From contig CAXBOT010000003.1 of assembly GCA_963977495.1 (NCBI GenBank), positions 1-64,000 on the forward strand: a DNA stretch of 64,000 nucleotides, given 5' to 3'. Below the pieces are notes generated by a model. The model was not told where the DNA came from, made no database searches, and saw nothing but the letters and a program-made list of their open reading frames with translations. Every line of letters starts with the position of its first letter. Position 1 is the first letter of the stretch. Below are positions 8,474 through 16,541 of this stretch, piece by piece. The DNA comes from UBA1672 sp963977495. Lineage in GTDB: Bacteria > Pseudomonadota > Alphaproteobacteria > Micavibrionales > Micavibrionaceae. The translations under genes and the position numbers were made by a program.

Positions 8474-9823
8474 ATGACTATACAGAAGGAAGACCCTTAT
8501 GTAGTTGAGTGGGAAGAACGTCACCCCACTCCGGAGGAAGATAGATCAAATATTTTTGATCTTATTCGTAATGTGACGAACTTCGCATCATTGTTACGTG
8601 TATGCGGAGCGTTAATAATGCTTGTCGCCATGTCGTCCTATCTAATGCAAGGATGGTCTGATGGTAACGATATTAGCCGCTACTACATGCTGCTATCGCA
8701 AACCTTCCTTCTGGCTCTTAGCGGATTTGGATTAAGCTATGTCTTGAAGGAAAATAAAGGGGCTCGTATCTTTTTTGGGCTAGGTTTGATTTCCATTACT
8801 GTCAACATGACAACGTTAGGTGCGCTCATATTCTCTACCACACAGTGGGGTAGCGAACTTGTGCAATATCCTAGTTTTGCAAAATGGGACGCACCGGAAT
8901 TCGGCGCAATTATCATGGCTTTGTTCGGTACGCTGGCAATCAGCGCACCGGTTACATGGATTGGTCATAAAGTGCTAGCACGCCGCTCTGCGGGCTTATT
9001 GTCTGCGCTGTTCCTATTCACAAACTTGCTGCTGCTTGTGCCTGTTCGGGAATCCCTCTTCGTTGGGATAGCGGCACTGGTTGCTGTCATTCTTCCCCTC
9101 AGCTTGTTTTGTAAGCACATGGCAAAGGACAATACCCTGCGTACACCAGAGGGCATGTTTGCAATGGCCACCATATTTGTGCCGGCAGGAATCATCATTT
9201 GCCGAAGCATATGGCTCTACCCGGTGGATGAGATACTGCAAATCATACTCGCAGGTACAACATTTATCGCCTTACGTTTCTGCGCAGAGCAAACAGAAGA
9301 AAAATCATTTGCGCGTATCGCAACGCATTGGTTATCACTCGGTGCAGCATTAGGGGTAGCAATACCTGCGGCGATGTTGGCAGAACGTTATCTTTCAGAT
9401 GCACTTGCCATCAACGTATTTGGATTTGTATTTGCCGGATTATTACTCGATATATCTAACCGCTGTCAAAACCCACTTATCCCCATACGGTTGGCCGCAA
9501 TGGCACTGATTACGAGCCATATCCTTCCGGTCATGTTCACAGATGATATATCGAATGCGGTTTTGTGTATTATTGCCGGACTGGCAGTCATTACAATAGG
9601 TCGCCAGCATGGTTTACGTTACCTGATGGTGATGGGCATGCTGACTTTGTTGGCTGGTGTTGGACGACAAATTCTAGAATTGGCACAATGGGTGGATTTC
9701 TCCAATTGGATCGTTTTATCGCTATCCGGTGGCATTATAATTATCACAGCCTCATTGATTGAACGCCACGGTGCCCTCATCAAAATGAGATGGGATCGCT
9801 TAGCAAAACCAATAGAAAAGTAA
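8474..9823 (+). CDS. Polytopic membrane protein of unknown function
   Basis: A 449-residue protein with roughly eleven or twelve hydrophobic segments spread over residues 40-435 and short loops, so an inner membrane protein. The layout recalls DUF2157-type membrane proteins but I do not assign the family with confidence. It follows the PspA-like gene at 2 bp with a GGGAGAG site before the ATG. That makes a two-gene unit in which the coiled-coil protein could dock on this membrane partner. Confidence 0.7.
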   Translation: MTIQKEDPYVVEWEERHPTPEEDRSNIFDLIRNVTNFASLLRVCGALIMLVAMSSYLMQGWSDGNDISRYYMLLSQTFLLALSGFGLSYVLKENKGARIFFGLGLISITVNMTTLGALIFSTTQWGSELVQYPSFAKWDAPEFGAIIMALFGTLAISAPVTWIGHKVLARRSAGLLSALFLFTNLLLLVPVRESLFVGIAALVAVILPLSLFCKHMAKDNTLRTPEGMFAMATIFVPAGIIICRSIWLYPVDEILQIILAGTTFIALRFCAEQTEEKSFARIATHWLSLGAALGVAIPAAMLAERYLSDALAINVFGFVFAGLLLDISNRCQNPLIPIRLAAMALITSHILPVMFTDDISNAVLCIIAGLAVITIGRQHGLRYLMVMGMLTLLAGVGRQILELAQWVDFSNWIVLSLSGGIIIITASLIERHGALIKMRWDRLAKPIEK

Positions 9824-9835
9824 CATACATAAAAC

Positions 9836-9863
9836 CCTGTCGCGGATACAACTCCGTGACAGG
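9836..9863 (+). terminator. Stem-loop after the PspA-like operon
   Basis: A 10-bp stem (9836-9845 with 9854-9863, one G-T pair) closes an 8-base loop just after the stop codon. There is no strong T-run behind it, so it is a weak intrinsic terminator or a 3'-end stabiliser. Confidence 0.5.
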
Positions 9864-9934
9864 AGCATCTAAAATAAATTTGAACAGGTCTTGGCGATGT
9901 TCATCCAGCAACTTTTTATTAGCCCCTCCCCCTC

Positions 9935-9956
9935 TTTTCCATACTTTGCCATATCA
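9935..9956 (+). repeat. Interspersed repeat, copy 4
   Basis: Fourth copy of TTTTCCATACT-N7-TATCAC (spacer one base shorter), in the gap between the membrane protein gene and the truncated gene at 10033. I found no further copy to the right, which suggests that the original chromosome ends near here. Confidence 0.65.
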
Positions 9957-10032
9957 CTTATTATCTTATAGTTTTCTTAAAACCCATTGATATTTTGCGT
10001 GGATCATCATATTCAAGTGCTTTTCTCCACTC

Positions 10033-10300
10033 CTAGAATCCCGTTTCTTTTCCAAAAGATGGTAAATATTTGTTTACAGCTCCAAGTGTCATAGGCTCAC
10101 TGGTCATTTCAATAGTTACCTTTTTTAATTTTACGCCTTCACCAAAAGTGTCTTCAAAATGATCTATAGGTTGATATCTTTTAGATACACCTCTCCATTT
10201 TTCTGAATACACGACTTTTAATGTTTTAGAATCTTTTGGATTTGTAAACGTGATCATTTTAGGGAGACGCTCACTTAGCTCTGCTTTACTCTCTGGTTTA
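10033..10300 (-). pseudogene. 3' fragment of an uncharacterised conserved protein
   Basis: The minus-strand frame encodes about 88 residues that read like a genuine C-terminus, including ITFTNPKDSKTLKVV and GVKLKKVTIEMTSEPMT, ending in ETGF. Similar C-termini occur in longer proteobacterial proteins that I recall only as uncharacterised. The N-terminal part is missing: upstream of about 10,300 the frame runs into sequence belonging to the opposite-strand fragment at 10300-10659. No plausible start codon or ribosome binding site is present. Confidence 0.6.
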
Positions 10301-10659
10301 TTCTGGCAGACAAGGCGCGGATTGTGGTGGAACGTGACAATAGCCTGCTGCATTTGGCGGCGGCTGTAGATGTTCGATCAAATGGCGCAAAAATCGCCAG
10401 CTTAGGGCGTGGAGGAAGCGTGGTACATGATATTCCCAAAGGCCAAAATACGCTTTCAGTATCAACGCCAACGGCTTTTGGAGAGTTTGCAGTCAATTTC
10501 GACGCAAAGGCTGGTGAAACCTATAATTTCGAGGTAACACCGAATGGTGGTGCGCTGGTAACTGGTTCTGCATGGGGTATGGTAGGAGATGCGATAAACG
10601 CCAGTGTTTCTGAGCAGTCTGGTTATTTTAAGATTGGACCAAAAAGCAATGACCAGTGA
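10300..10659 (+). pseudogene. 3' fragment of a secreted-type protein
   Basis: About 119 residues in frame, beginning without a start codon around FILADKARIVVERD and ending GPKSNDQ. The sequence has the alternating pattern of a beta-sandwich protein (SVVHDIPKGQNTLSVSTP, then GETYNFEVTP), recalling DUF2846-type lipoproteins, but the N-terminus and any signal peptide are absent. The only in-frame starts (GTG at 10324 and 10327) lack a ribosome binding site and would cut into the domain. It abuts the minus-strand fragment head to head. Confidence 0.55.
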
Positions 10660-10685
10660 ATGTTAAGCAGCCTACCAGTTTCTGG

Positions 10686-11087
10686 TTAGTCGCTGAATTC
10701 GTCCAATCTGTTGTCAATAAACTCATGTTTTTCACTAACGCCTGAAAATTCCCTTTGTTCGGCTTCTGAAATGACTTGTTCCAGCGAGCGATGCACAGAG
10801 TCCGCAATTTCTTTAGCGGCGCTATTGCATGTTTTGTTTTCTGGCTCTTTCTCTCCAACCCAAGTAACGCGAGACATTTTCGGCATGTGAAACTCCATAA
10901 GGCTTAACATGCATTGAAAGGCGGCTTTGGGATCATCTGTTGCCATTTCGTTCAACCAATCAGACATATTGTCCAAATTGTCGTCAATCAGTTGAGCTAG
11001 CGATTTTTTCATGGCTTTCGTGGAACGGTTTTGCGAGCCTTTCGGCCTGCCCGCTAGATTTCCTGACTCTCCTTTTTCAAATGGCAT
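10686..11087 (-). CDS. DUF5681-type mobile-element protein
   Basis: A 133-residue protein starting MPFEKGESGNLAGRPKGSQN. That N-terminal signature is typical of DUF5681 proteins found in prophages and integrative elements of alphaproteobacteria. The rest is acidic and helical. Its role is unknown; the signature resembles an extended DNA- or protein-contacting arm. It is the last gene, on the left, of the integrase-bearing element read leftwards from 14,111. Confidence 0.7.
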   Translation of the reverse strand: MPFEKGESGNLAGRPKGSQNRSTKAMKKSLAQLIDDNLDNMSDWLNEMATDDPKAAFQCMLSLMEFHMPKMSRVTWVGEKEPENKTCNSAAKEIADSVHRSLEQVISEAEQREFSGVSEKHEFIDNRLDEFSD

Positions 11088-11265
11088 TGTAAACCTATTG
11101 TTTTTTACAGTTTCTGTAGGGCTTTTGTTTCAACAATACGCGAGATGCGCTTTGAGCTGTGGGATGCTCAGCGCCCTCGCTTTTTGTATTATCAAAACAA
11201 AAGTTTTATTCATCTGATCCTTGTCATCGTTCTTATTAAAAGTCCTGGTATGGTATGTATATGCA

Positions 11266-11367
11266 GTACTTAAATGACCACCTAAGCTGTGTTTGAAAGC
11301 CTGATTTATAGTACTTATTTGACCACACAAATGGCTTACTTCAACCAACGGGTACTTAATTGACTAC
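11266..11367 (-). repeat. Three iteron-like direct repeats
   Basis: Three copies of a 16-bp motif lie in the same orientation: GTACTTAAATGACCAC (11266-11281), GTACTTATTTGACCAC (11311-11326) and GTACTTAATTGACTAC (11352-11367), spaced 45 and 41 bp. The last overlaps the stop of the winged-helix gene at 11364. Otherwise the 276-bp gap 11088-11363 holds only weak short frames. The repeats could be binding sites of that winged-helix protein. Confidence 0.5.
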
Positions 11368-11867
11368 TTATCAGCATCTAACTTGGTCATTTTAGCACCA
11401 CTGTTTAAATTTTCTTGTATATCTTCGTCTAATTCCTCCTCTAAGGACTTGAGTTTTGGCTTGCGCTTGTTTTTCAAAGCCTTTGCCTGTCCCCACTCAT
11501 TTGTAGGGCGATAACCTTCCCTTTGCAAAAAAGTTACCTCCCATTCGCTCGCAATGCGTCCCATAAATTTCCCTTTTTTACGGAGCTTAATAAAACCAGT
11601 TTTTTGAAGACGCTTTAGTGCGCGTTGTATAGTTGATTTTCCAAGCATCAATTTTTGAGCTAAATCTTCATAGCCCGCACCAATGCGACCATTATTGAAA
11701 CCATTATGGCGGAGACATATTTCCAGTAAAATGCGAGCATCGTTGCCGTTGAGAGAACGAAACTGAGGGCTTCCAAGCATTTTGTGATCCAATCGTAAAT
11801 ACTGGGTATCGTCATATTTTTTTCGCCCCTTTGTATTGGTGTTAGAGCGTTTGCGTTGTTTGGACAT
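11364..11867 (-). CDS. Winged-helix DNA-binding protein of an integrative element
   Basis: A 167-residue basic protein. The central part (YEDLAQKLMLGKSTIQRALK, about residues 63-82) is a winged-helix recognition segment of the type seen in plasmid replication initiators and phage replication proteins; the tails are lysine-rich. It follows the excisionase-like gene at 2 bp in the same operon. Immediately downstream are three iteron-like repeats, which hints at a role in replication or copy control of the excised element. That role is inference. Confidence 0.65.
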   Translation of the reverse strand: MSKQRKRSNTNTKGRKKYDDTQYLRLDHKMLGSPQFRSLNGNDARILLEICLRHNGFNNGRIGAGYEDLAQKLMLGKSTIQRALKRLQKTGFIKLRKKGKFMGRIASEWEVTFLQREGYRPTNEWGQAKALKNKRKPKLKSLEEELDEDIQENLNSGAKMTKLDADK

Positions 11868-11869
11868 GG

Positions 11870-12094
11870 TTATGCGTCCATTAAAGAGACAATAAATTCA
11901 TTGATTGCCGAACGTGTTATACGGCGTGACTTTCCTAGTTTTACACTTTTAATTTCACCTTTGTTCATTAACTGATACAGGCGAGTCAAACCGCATTTCA
12001 GGATTCCACAGGCTTCTCTGACCGTTAAAAGTTCATCGTGAGCATGAGGGTTTTGAACTGCGTTAGCTTCGGTGTTTGTATCGTTGTGAGTCAT
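11870..12094 (-). CDS. Excisionase/AlpA-like DNA-binding protein
   Basis: A 74-residue protein with a MerR-like helix-turn-helix of the HTH_17/AlpA kind: LTVREACGILKCGLTRLYQL, then VKLGKSRRITRSAINEFI. Such proteins next to an integrase usually act as recombination directionality factors or activate integrase expression. It precedes the winged-helix gene by 2 bp. A 9-bp inverted repeat lies upstream at 12113-12140. Confidence 0.8.
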   Translation of the reverse strand: MTHNDTNTEANAVQNPHAHDELLTVREACGILKCGLTRLYQLMNKGEIKSVKLGKSRRITRSAINEFIVSLMDA

Positions 12095-12112
12095 TTCTAA
12101 AATCTCCTTAGT

Positions 12113-12140
12113 TGTTTGTGAGCGTTTACATTCACAAACA
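12113..12140. promoter_or_regulatory. Inverted repeat upstream of the excisionase-like gene
   Basis: TGTTTGTGA (12113-12121) and TCACAAACA (12132-12140) form a perfect 9-bp inverted repeat with a 10-base spacer in front of the operon 11364-12094. It is a probable operator or excisionase binding site. Confidence 0.5.
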
Positions 12141-12205
12141 CTGTGCTGAACTTTAGAAACTTAAGATAATAAGAGCTCAGATAATTTATTTTGAGATCTT
12201 ATTTT

Positions 12206-12901
12206 TTATTTTACTTGGCTTTTTTTTGTACCAATCGCACCTGATATTTGACCGCGAGTCCACGATATTTCAACACGATTTAACAAATATTCTATGCATA
12301 GCACTTTCCAGCCGCGGTGATCTTCTTCGTAATCGTCGTATATTCGGCCACCATGTTTTTCAAAATATTTGGTTAAGATAAAGGATAGGTCTCTGACGAA
12401 ATCATTTTCGGCAAATGCTCGCCCTTTTGAATCGGTATTGGTGTGTAGATATTCAAATTCAGTTTTTGTACATAGGGCGAGGTTTTTAGTAAGCCATTTA
12501 AGAGGCGTTTCCAAGGCTCTTAAGTTATCAAAAGCATCTTTCATCAGTAATTTATAAGTTTCGTCATCTATATTGGTAGGGCTTTTTGTCCCAGCCATTG
12601 CGGAGACGAGGCTATTTAAGAAATGAGTGTCTGTTTCATTTTGTAAACCGTGCAGTAGCTTTTCTGCTCTCTTTCTAATGCGATCATGGCTTTTTTTGAG
12701 CTGTTCAGGCGTTTTGCGTTTGAATTTCCTGCGCATGTAGAGGTAATAAGCTGAACGGATCTTTTTTAGCATCCCCTCTAGGTTTATGTCTTGAGGAACG
12801 CTTTCTTTTTTGGCTTCTTCATATATCTCTATGATCTTGTTACAGTCGTTAATATCGAAATCAAAAACGGTTAAGTCATGCTTTTTTTCTAAAATCGCCA
12901 T
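12206..12901 (-). CDS. Hypothetical protein overlapping the integrase gene
   Basis: A 231-residue, strongly basic, mostly helical protein that I do not recognise. The central region (residues about 45-80) is a dense run of Lys and Arg and could contact nucleic acid. The longest frame opens with GTG at 12919, but that GTG lies within the purine-rich ribosome binding site of the ATG at 12901 (AGGGGAAGG), so 12901 is taken as the start. It overlaps the 3' end of the integrase gene by 26 bp, which suggests translational coupling. Confidence 0.65.
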   Translation of the reverse strand: MAILEKKHDLTVFDFDINDCNKIIEIYEEAKKESVPQDINLEGMLKKIRSAYYLYMRRKFKRKTPEQLKKSHDRIRKRAEKLLHGLQNETDTHFLNSLVSAMAGTKSPTNIDDETYKLLMKDAFDNLRALETPLKWLTKNLALCTKTEFEYLHTNTDSKGRAFAENDFVRDLSFILTKYFEKHGGRIYDDYEEDHRGWKVLCIEYLLNRVEISWTRGQISGAIGTKKSQVK

Positions 12902-14111
12902 GAAGCACCTTCCCCTCACTCACAATAACATCCAGATAATTAGCCCATTCCTGCATCATCTTCGCTCGCTCTTTCAGAAAATCAGCGCGATCATAGGCTT
13001 TATCAATCTTGTTTTTCGGTGTGTGTGCAAGCTGTCTATCCACCACTTCATGCCTATAGCCAAGCTCCTGCTTAATTGCACTCATAGCCAGCGCCCTAAA
13101 GCCGTGGCCTGTCATGCGTCCCTGGTATCCCATGCGCTTAATTGCCCCTAAGATCGTGTTGTTGCTAATCGATTGCTTTGGCCGCACCGTACTTGGGAAA
13201 ACTAAAGGCCAAGATCCGGCGATTTCCTTTTGGCTCTTCAATATCTCAATAGCCTGATCGGATAGAGGGACAACATGGGCTTTGCGCATTTTCATGCGCT
13301 CTGCCGGAATAACCCATTCCTTCGCCTGAAAGTCTATTTCATCCCAGCTTGCGCCTATAAGCTCACTTGTCCGTACAAAGGTCAGCATAAGCAGCTTTAC
13401 CGCATTGCGGGTGTTTTGATAGAGCCGCGCATCATTAAGCTCCAGTACCCTCAGAAACTCCGGCAGCTCTTTTACATCCAACGCAGCATAGTGCGTTTTC
13501 TTTTGAGGCTTCAATGCGCCCTTAATATCAGAGGATGGATCACGGACAGCCGTACCACAAGCAATGGCATAGCGAAACACCTCACCGCATTTTTGAAGCT
13601 GACGCTTGGCTATCTCAATAGCCGGACGGCTTTCTATCTTCCGAATTGTTTGCAAAAGCAGAGGCGGCTCGATCTCATCAATCGGATAACTACCTATTTC
13701 AGGAAAAATATAGGTTTCAAGGCGGGTCATAACCCCTTCGGCATAGCGAGGTGTCCAGCGCTCTTTACGGTTTTCGTGCCATTCGCGCGCTATAGCCTCG
13801 AAGGTATTTTCAGAGCTTACCTTTGCCATAGTTTTCTGGCGTTTCTTCTCAAGCTGCGGGTCTTTGCCCTCGGCTATAATCTTACGAGCCTCGGCCTTCT
13901 TATCCCGTGCATCTTTTAAAGAAATTTCAGGATATACGCCAAGTGCCATAGTCTTTTGTTTTTCAGCATACCTATAGGCTAAGCGCCAGTATTTTCTGCC
14001 ATCCGGCATAACCCATAAAGAAAGCCCTTCACCATCCGAAATCTTTCTGGGCGATTTAGAGGGCGGGTCAAACGGCTTGGCGTTCTTACACTTGGTATCA
14101 TTCAGCTTCAT
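12876..14111 (-). CDS. int: P4-type tyrosine integrase
   Basis: A 411-residue site-specific recombinase. The N-terminal 90 residues match the DUF4102 arm-binding domain (MKLNDTKCKNAKPF). The catalytic domain carries R247 (in FVRTSEL), the H336-GF-R339 box (TGHGFRA), H363 (LAHTPKN) and the nucleophile Y373. Members of this family integrate islands and P4-like satellites, usually at tRNA 3' ends, but no intact tRNA gene is visible on either side here, so the attachment site is unresolved. The gene heads a leftward cluster (12901, 12094, 11867, 11087). GTTGGTA repeats just upstream (14113-14162) look like a regulatory or arm site. Confidence 0.92.
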   Translation of the reverse strand: MKLNDTKCKNAKPFDPPSKSPRKISDGEGLSLWVMPDGRKYWRLAYRYAEKQKTMALGVYPEISLKDARDKKAEARKIIAEGKDPQLEKKRQKTMAKVSSENTFEAIAREWHENRKERWTPRYAEGVMTRLETYIFPEIGSYPIDEIEPPLLLQTIRKIESRPAIEIAKRQLQKCGEVFRYAIACGTAVRDPSSDIKGALKPQKKTHYAALDVKELPEFLRVLELNDARLYQNTRNAVKLLMLTFVRTSELIGASWDEIDFQAKEWVIPAERMKMRKAHVVPLSDQAIEILKSQKEIAGSWPLVFPSTVRPKQSISNNTILGAIKRMGYQGRMTGHGFRALAMSAIKQELGYRHEVVDRQLAHTPKNKIDKAYDRADFLKERAKMMQEWANYLDVIVSEGKVLHGDFRKKA

Positions 14112-14366
14112 TGTTGGTACCTAACCTCACATGATGTTGGTATGCCCAACAAAAGTACCAACAATTTGAGCGGTTATAAATGAAAATGAGAGAGCGGAAA
14201 TGAAAGGAGGTGAAGAGAAGGCCTTTAGTAGGCAACAGTTATGCGCTTGATAATGAAAGAGGGTGAAGTGCTGTGAAAGAGTAAATGGTGGAGGTGTCAG
14301 GCGATACCTCGAACCGATTATTCCGAATATTAGAACGATGGGAGCATATTTTCAAGAAAGATATGT
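14112..14366. other. Intergenic region between integrase and parDE
   Basis: No gene is seen. Beside the integrase start are GTTGGTA (14113-14119), GTTGGTA (14136-14142) and the inverted copy TACCAAC (14156-14162). The rest is purine-rich and otherwise featureless. No tRNA gene was found. Confidence 0.45.
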
Positions 14367-14395
14367 TTTACAAAGATTGACAATGTTTGTATAAT
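14367..14395 (+). promoter_or_regulatory. Sigma-70 promoter of parDE
   Basis: A TTTACA box (14367-14372) and a TATAAT box (14390-14395) are separated by exactly 17 bp. The start codon is at 14422, with GAGG seven bases before it. ParD antitoxins normally bind and repress such promoters. Confidence 0.7.
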
Positions 14396-14421
14396 GAACA
14401 AGTCAATTATGAGGTAACACC

Positions 14422-14679
14422 ATGCACGTGTCTTTAACACCAGAATTAGAAGGCCTTATCAAAAATAAGGTTGAATCGGGTTTGTATAATAATGCTAGCG
14501 AAGTTATTCGTGAAGCAATTCGCTTCATGGAAATGAATCAGGACATTGTCATGCAGATGAAACTAGATCGTTTGCGTATGCACTTGCAAACTGGTGAAAA
14601 TGAGATTGTAAATGGCCAAGGTTCCCCCCTAAAAAGTAAAGAAGACGTTTCTACTTTCTTTGATGGTATCCGCTCATAA
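14422..14679 (+). CDS. parD: ParD-family antitoxin
   Basis: An 85-residue protein with the ribbon-helix-helix N-terminus of ParD/CopG antitoxins (MHVSLTPELEGLIKNKVESG, then NNASEVIREAIRFME) and a flexible C-terminal half that in this family wraps around the toxin. The family protein neutralises the cognate ParE and represses the operon. Its stop overlaps the toxin start by one base (TAATG), which gives tight translational coupling. Confidence 0.88.
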   Translation: MHVSLTPELEGLIKNKVESGLYNNASEVIREAIRFMEMNQDIVMQMKLDRLRMHLQTGENEIVNGQGSPLKSKEDVSTFFDGIRS

Positions 14680-14978
14680 TGTCTCAATATCGAATTATTG
14701 TCTCCCCACAAGCCAAACGGGATTTAAAAGATATCCGTAGCTATACTCTTCAAAGCTGGGGTGCCGCTCAAGCTGATATATATTTAGGAAAGATAGAAGA
14801 AGCATTTTATGGTTTGTTGGATAATCCTGAAATAGGCCGCGAGCGTAATGATATTAAAACGGACTATCGAAGCATTACGATAGAAAAGCATGTTCTATTT
14901 TACAAAATTAAAAAATCAGAAATCCATATCCTCGGTATTCCACATAGTCGTATGGATATTTTGAATTATTTTTCATGA
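14679..14978 (+). CDS. parE: ParE/RelE-family toxin
   Basis: A 99-residue protein with the ParE fold signature: YRIIVSPQAKRDLKDIRSYT at the N-terminus, then LLDNPEIGRERNDIK and the C-terminal strand pattern ILGIPHSRMDI. ParE toxins poison DNA gyrase. Here target assignment is by family only, as RelE-type mRNA cleavage is structurally close. It sits directly behind parD. The pair lies between two integrated elements and probably stabilises one of them. Confidence 0.88.
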   Translation: MSQYRIIVSPQAKRDLKDIRSYTLQSWGAAQADIYLGKIEEAFYGLLDNPEIGRERNDIKTDYRSITIEKHVLFYKIKKSEIHILGIPHSRMDILNYFS

Positions 14979-15189
14979 ATAATTATATGAGCGCCCAAAA
15001 TCATATTTCTATTATGATAAAATAAACTTCGGATGAAAATAAAATGGTGGTGTATCGTAATACATCAATCCAACTTGTCAAACATCTGTCAAGATATTGT
15101 AATAGAATAACAAAAGCGACCCACCAAACTTTCCAGAGATTTGGTAATCACCCAGAATTCGAACCTCTGTATTTATCAACATTTTATGT

Positions 15190-16365
15190 CTACAGATCGT
15201 CCGCTGACACGCCTTGCTCCAGCAGCTCAATCAAGCCTGTGTAAACATAAAGACGTTCCTTCCCAGCGCCCGCGATGTCTTTAACAATCCCAAGCTCTTT
15301 CAGGTTATTCAATGCTGCCCGCGCCGTAGGGACGCTTACCTCCAGCGCCGCTGCCATATTGATGGCGTTGGAAATGGCAACTTTTTGAAGACACTCATGT
15401 GCTTGCCCCGCCGTAATCCCAGCGCGTTTCAGTGAGGCGATCTTCTCCTGATCGGCCTTGAAGAGGCTGGAAATCGCTTGGCTGGTTGCCACGACCTGAT
15501 TGGCGGTTTCGGCAACACCATGAAGGAAGTAATCCAGCCAACCCTCCCAATCGCCCGCCGTGCGGACAGCACTCAGACGCGCATAATACTCCTGACGGTT
15601 ATTCTTGAAAAATAAGCTGAGGTACAGGTTCGGCTGGCGCAGGTCGCCCATCATCATCAAGAAGAAGGTAATCAGCAAACGCCCGATGCGCCCGTTACCG
15701 TCAAGGAACGGGTGGATGGTTTCAAACTGGACATGGATGAGGCCCGCATCAATCAGGGCAGTATAGGGCCGTTCTTCTTGATGCAGATATTTCTCAAGAG
15801 CATCCAGACACTCCATCAATCGCTCTGGCGGCGGCGGAACAAAGGCGGCATTGCCAGGCCGCGATCCACCAATCCAGTTTTGCGATGTGCGGAACTCGCC
15901 TGGCTGCTTGTTGCTGCCCCGCCCTTTGGAAAGAAGGATCGTATGCATCTCGCGGATCAAGCGCAAAGAAACAGGAAAACCTTCACGGACACGCTTCAGG
16001 CCATGTTCCAGCGCGGCAACATAAGACGACACTTCTGTCACATCATCGATGGGGACGCTGGTCACTTCGCCGCTTTCATGGAGCAGCAGATCAGAGAGGG
16101 ATGATTGTGTCCCCTCAATCTGGGAAGACAGCACAGCTTCTTTGCGAACGTAGTAATAGAGCAGCAAATTGCTGTCCGGCAGGATATCGGCCACGGCATC
16201 AAGCTTGCCCAGCGCCTGATTGGCTTTGGACAACAGCCCCTGCAGGGGCAGCAAATCTAATGGCGGTTCTGGGGGTAACGCAGGCGGCAAAAAGGCCTGA
16301 TAGGTTTCCCCAGCAGTGACGCTACAGCGTATATAAGAGCCAAGTCGACTTTGATTGTCAGACAT
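15190..16365 (-). CDS. fic: Second Fic family protein with inhibitory helix and C-terminal winged helix
   Basis: A 391-residue Fic protein. The core motif HPFLDGNGRIGR begins at H218. An N-terminal inhibitory motif SSQIEG (80-85) of class [ST]xxxE[GN] is present, and the C-terminus (ALEVSVPTARAALNNLKEL) is a winged helix. The longest frame begins far upstream at 16464. The ATG at 16365 has AAAGGA six bases before it and yields the usual Fic_N start. It is only distantly related to the Fic protein at 4481-5584 but shares the plan of autoinhibited AMP-transferase plus DNA-binding tail, and again has inverted half-sites upstream. Autoregulation is inferred. Confidence 0.9.
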   Translation of the reverse strand: MSDNQSRLGSYIRCSVTAGETYQAFLPPALPPEPPLDLLPLQGLLSKANQALGKLDAVADILPDSNLLLYYYVRKEAVLSSQIEGTQSSLSDLLLHESGEVTSVPIDDVTEVSSYVAALEHGLKRVREGFPVSLRLIREMHTILLSKGRGSNKQPGEFRTSQNWIGGSRPGNAAFVPPPPERLMECLDALEKYLHQEERPYTALIDAGLIHVQFETIHPFLDGNGRIGRLLITFFLMMMGDLRQPNLYLSLFFKNNRQEYYARLSAVRTAGDWEGWLDYFLHGVAETANQVVATSQAISSLFKADQEKIASLKRAGITAGQAHECLQKVAISNAINMAAALEVSVPTARAALNNLKELGIVKDIAGAGKERLYVYTGLIELLEQGVSADDL

Positions 16366-16371
16366 GGCCAT

Positions 16372-16514
16372 CCTTTCTTTGCAAATCCATAAAAGAAAAT
16401 ATAAGCAATTATTCTTTCTTTGTAAAGCGAAAACGGGGCAATACCACCCCCAGAGAGGGTACAAAAGGAAAGAATAACTAAATTACCTTTCTTTTCTGCC
16501 TATTAAAAGAAAGG
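16372..16514 (-). promoter_or_regulatory. Half-site array upstream of the second Fic gene
   Basis: Copies of CCTTTCTTTT/AAAAGAAAGG are spread over 140 bp. A perfect 10-bp inverted repeat lies at 16486-16495 and 16505-16514, and a looser pair at 16372-16380 and 16391-16399 overlaps the ribosome binding site. A third pair is TTATTCTTTC (16409-16418) with GAAAGAATAA (16468-16477). The plan matches the array at the other Fic gene, although the half-site sequence differs. Confidence 0.55.
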
Positions 16515-16541
16515 ATGGCTCACGTCCGAGGCTTCAACCAA

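Noticed and set aside
11130..11348. A 72-residue minus-strand frame between the DUF5681-type and winged-helix genes
   Set aside because: It runs through the iteron-like repeats, lacks a ribosome binding site and resembles nothing.
15142..15169. T-arm-like sequence followed by ACCA on the minus strand, possibly a tRNA 3' fragment or att site
   Set aside because: A 5-bp stem around GTTCGAA and a 7-base stretch before ACCA fit the spacing, but the conserved loop is shifted by one base and no anticodon or D arm lies upstream. Too weak to call.
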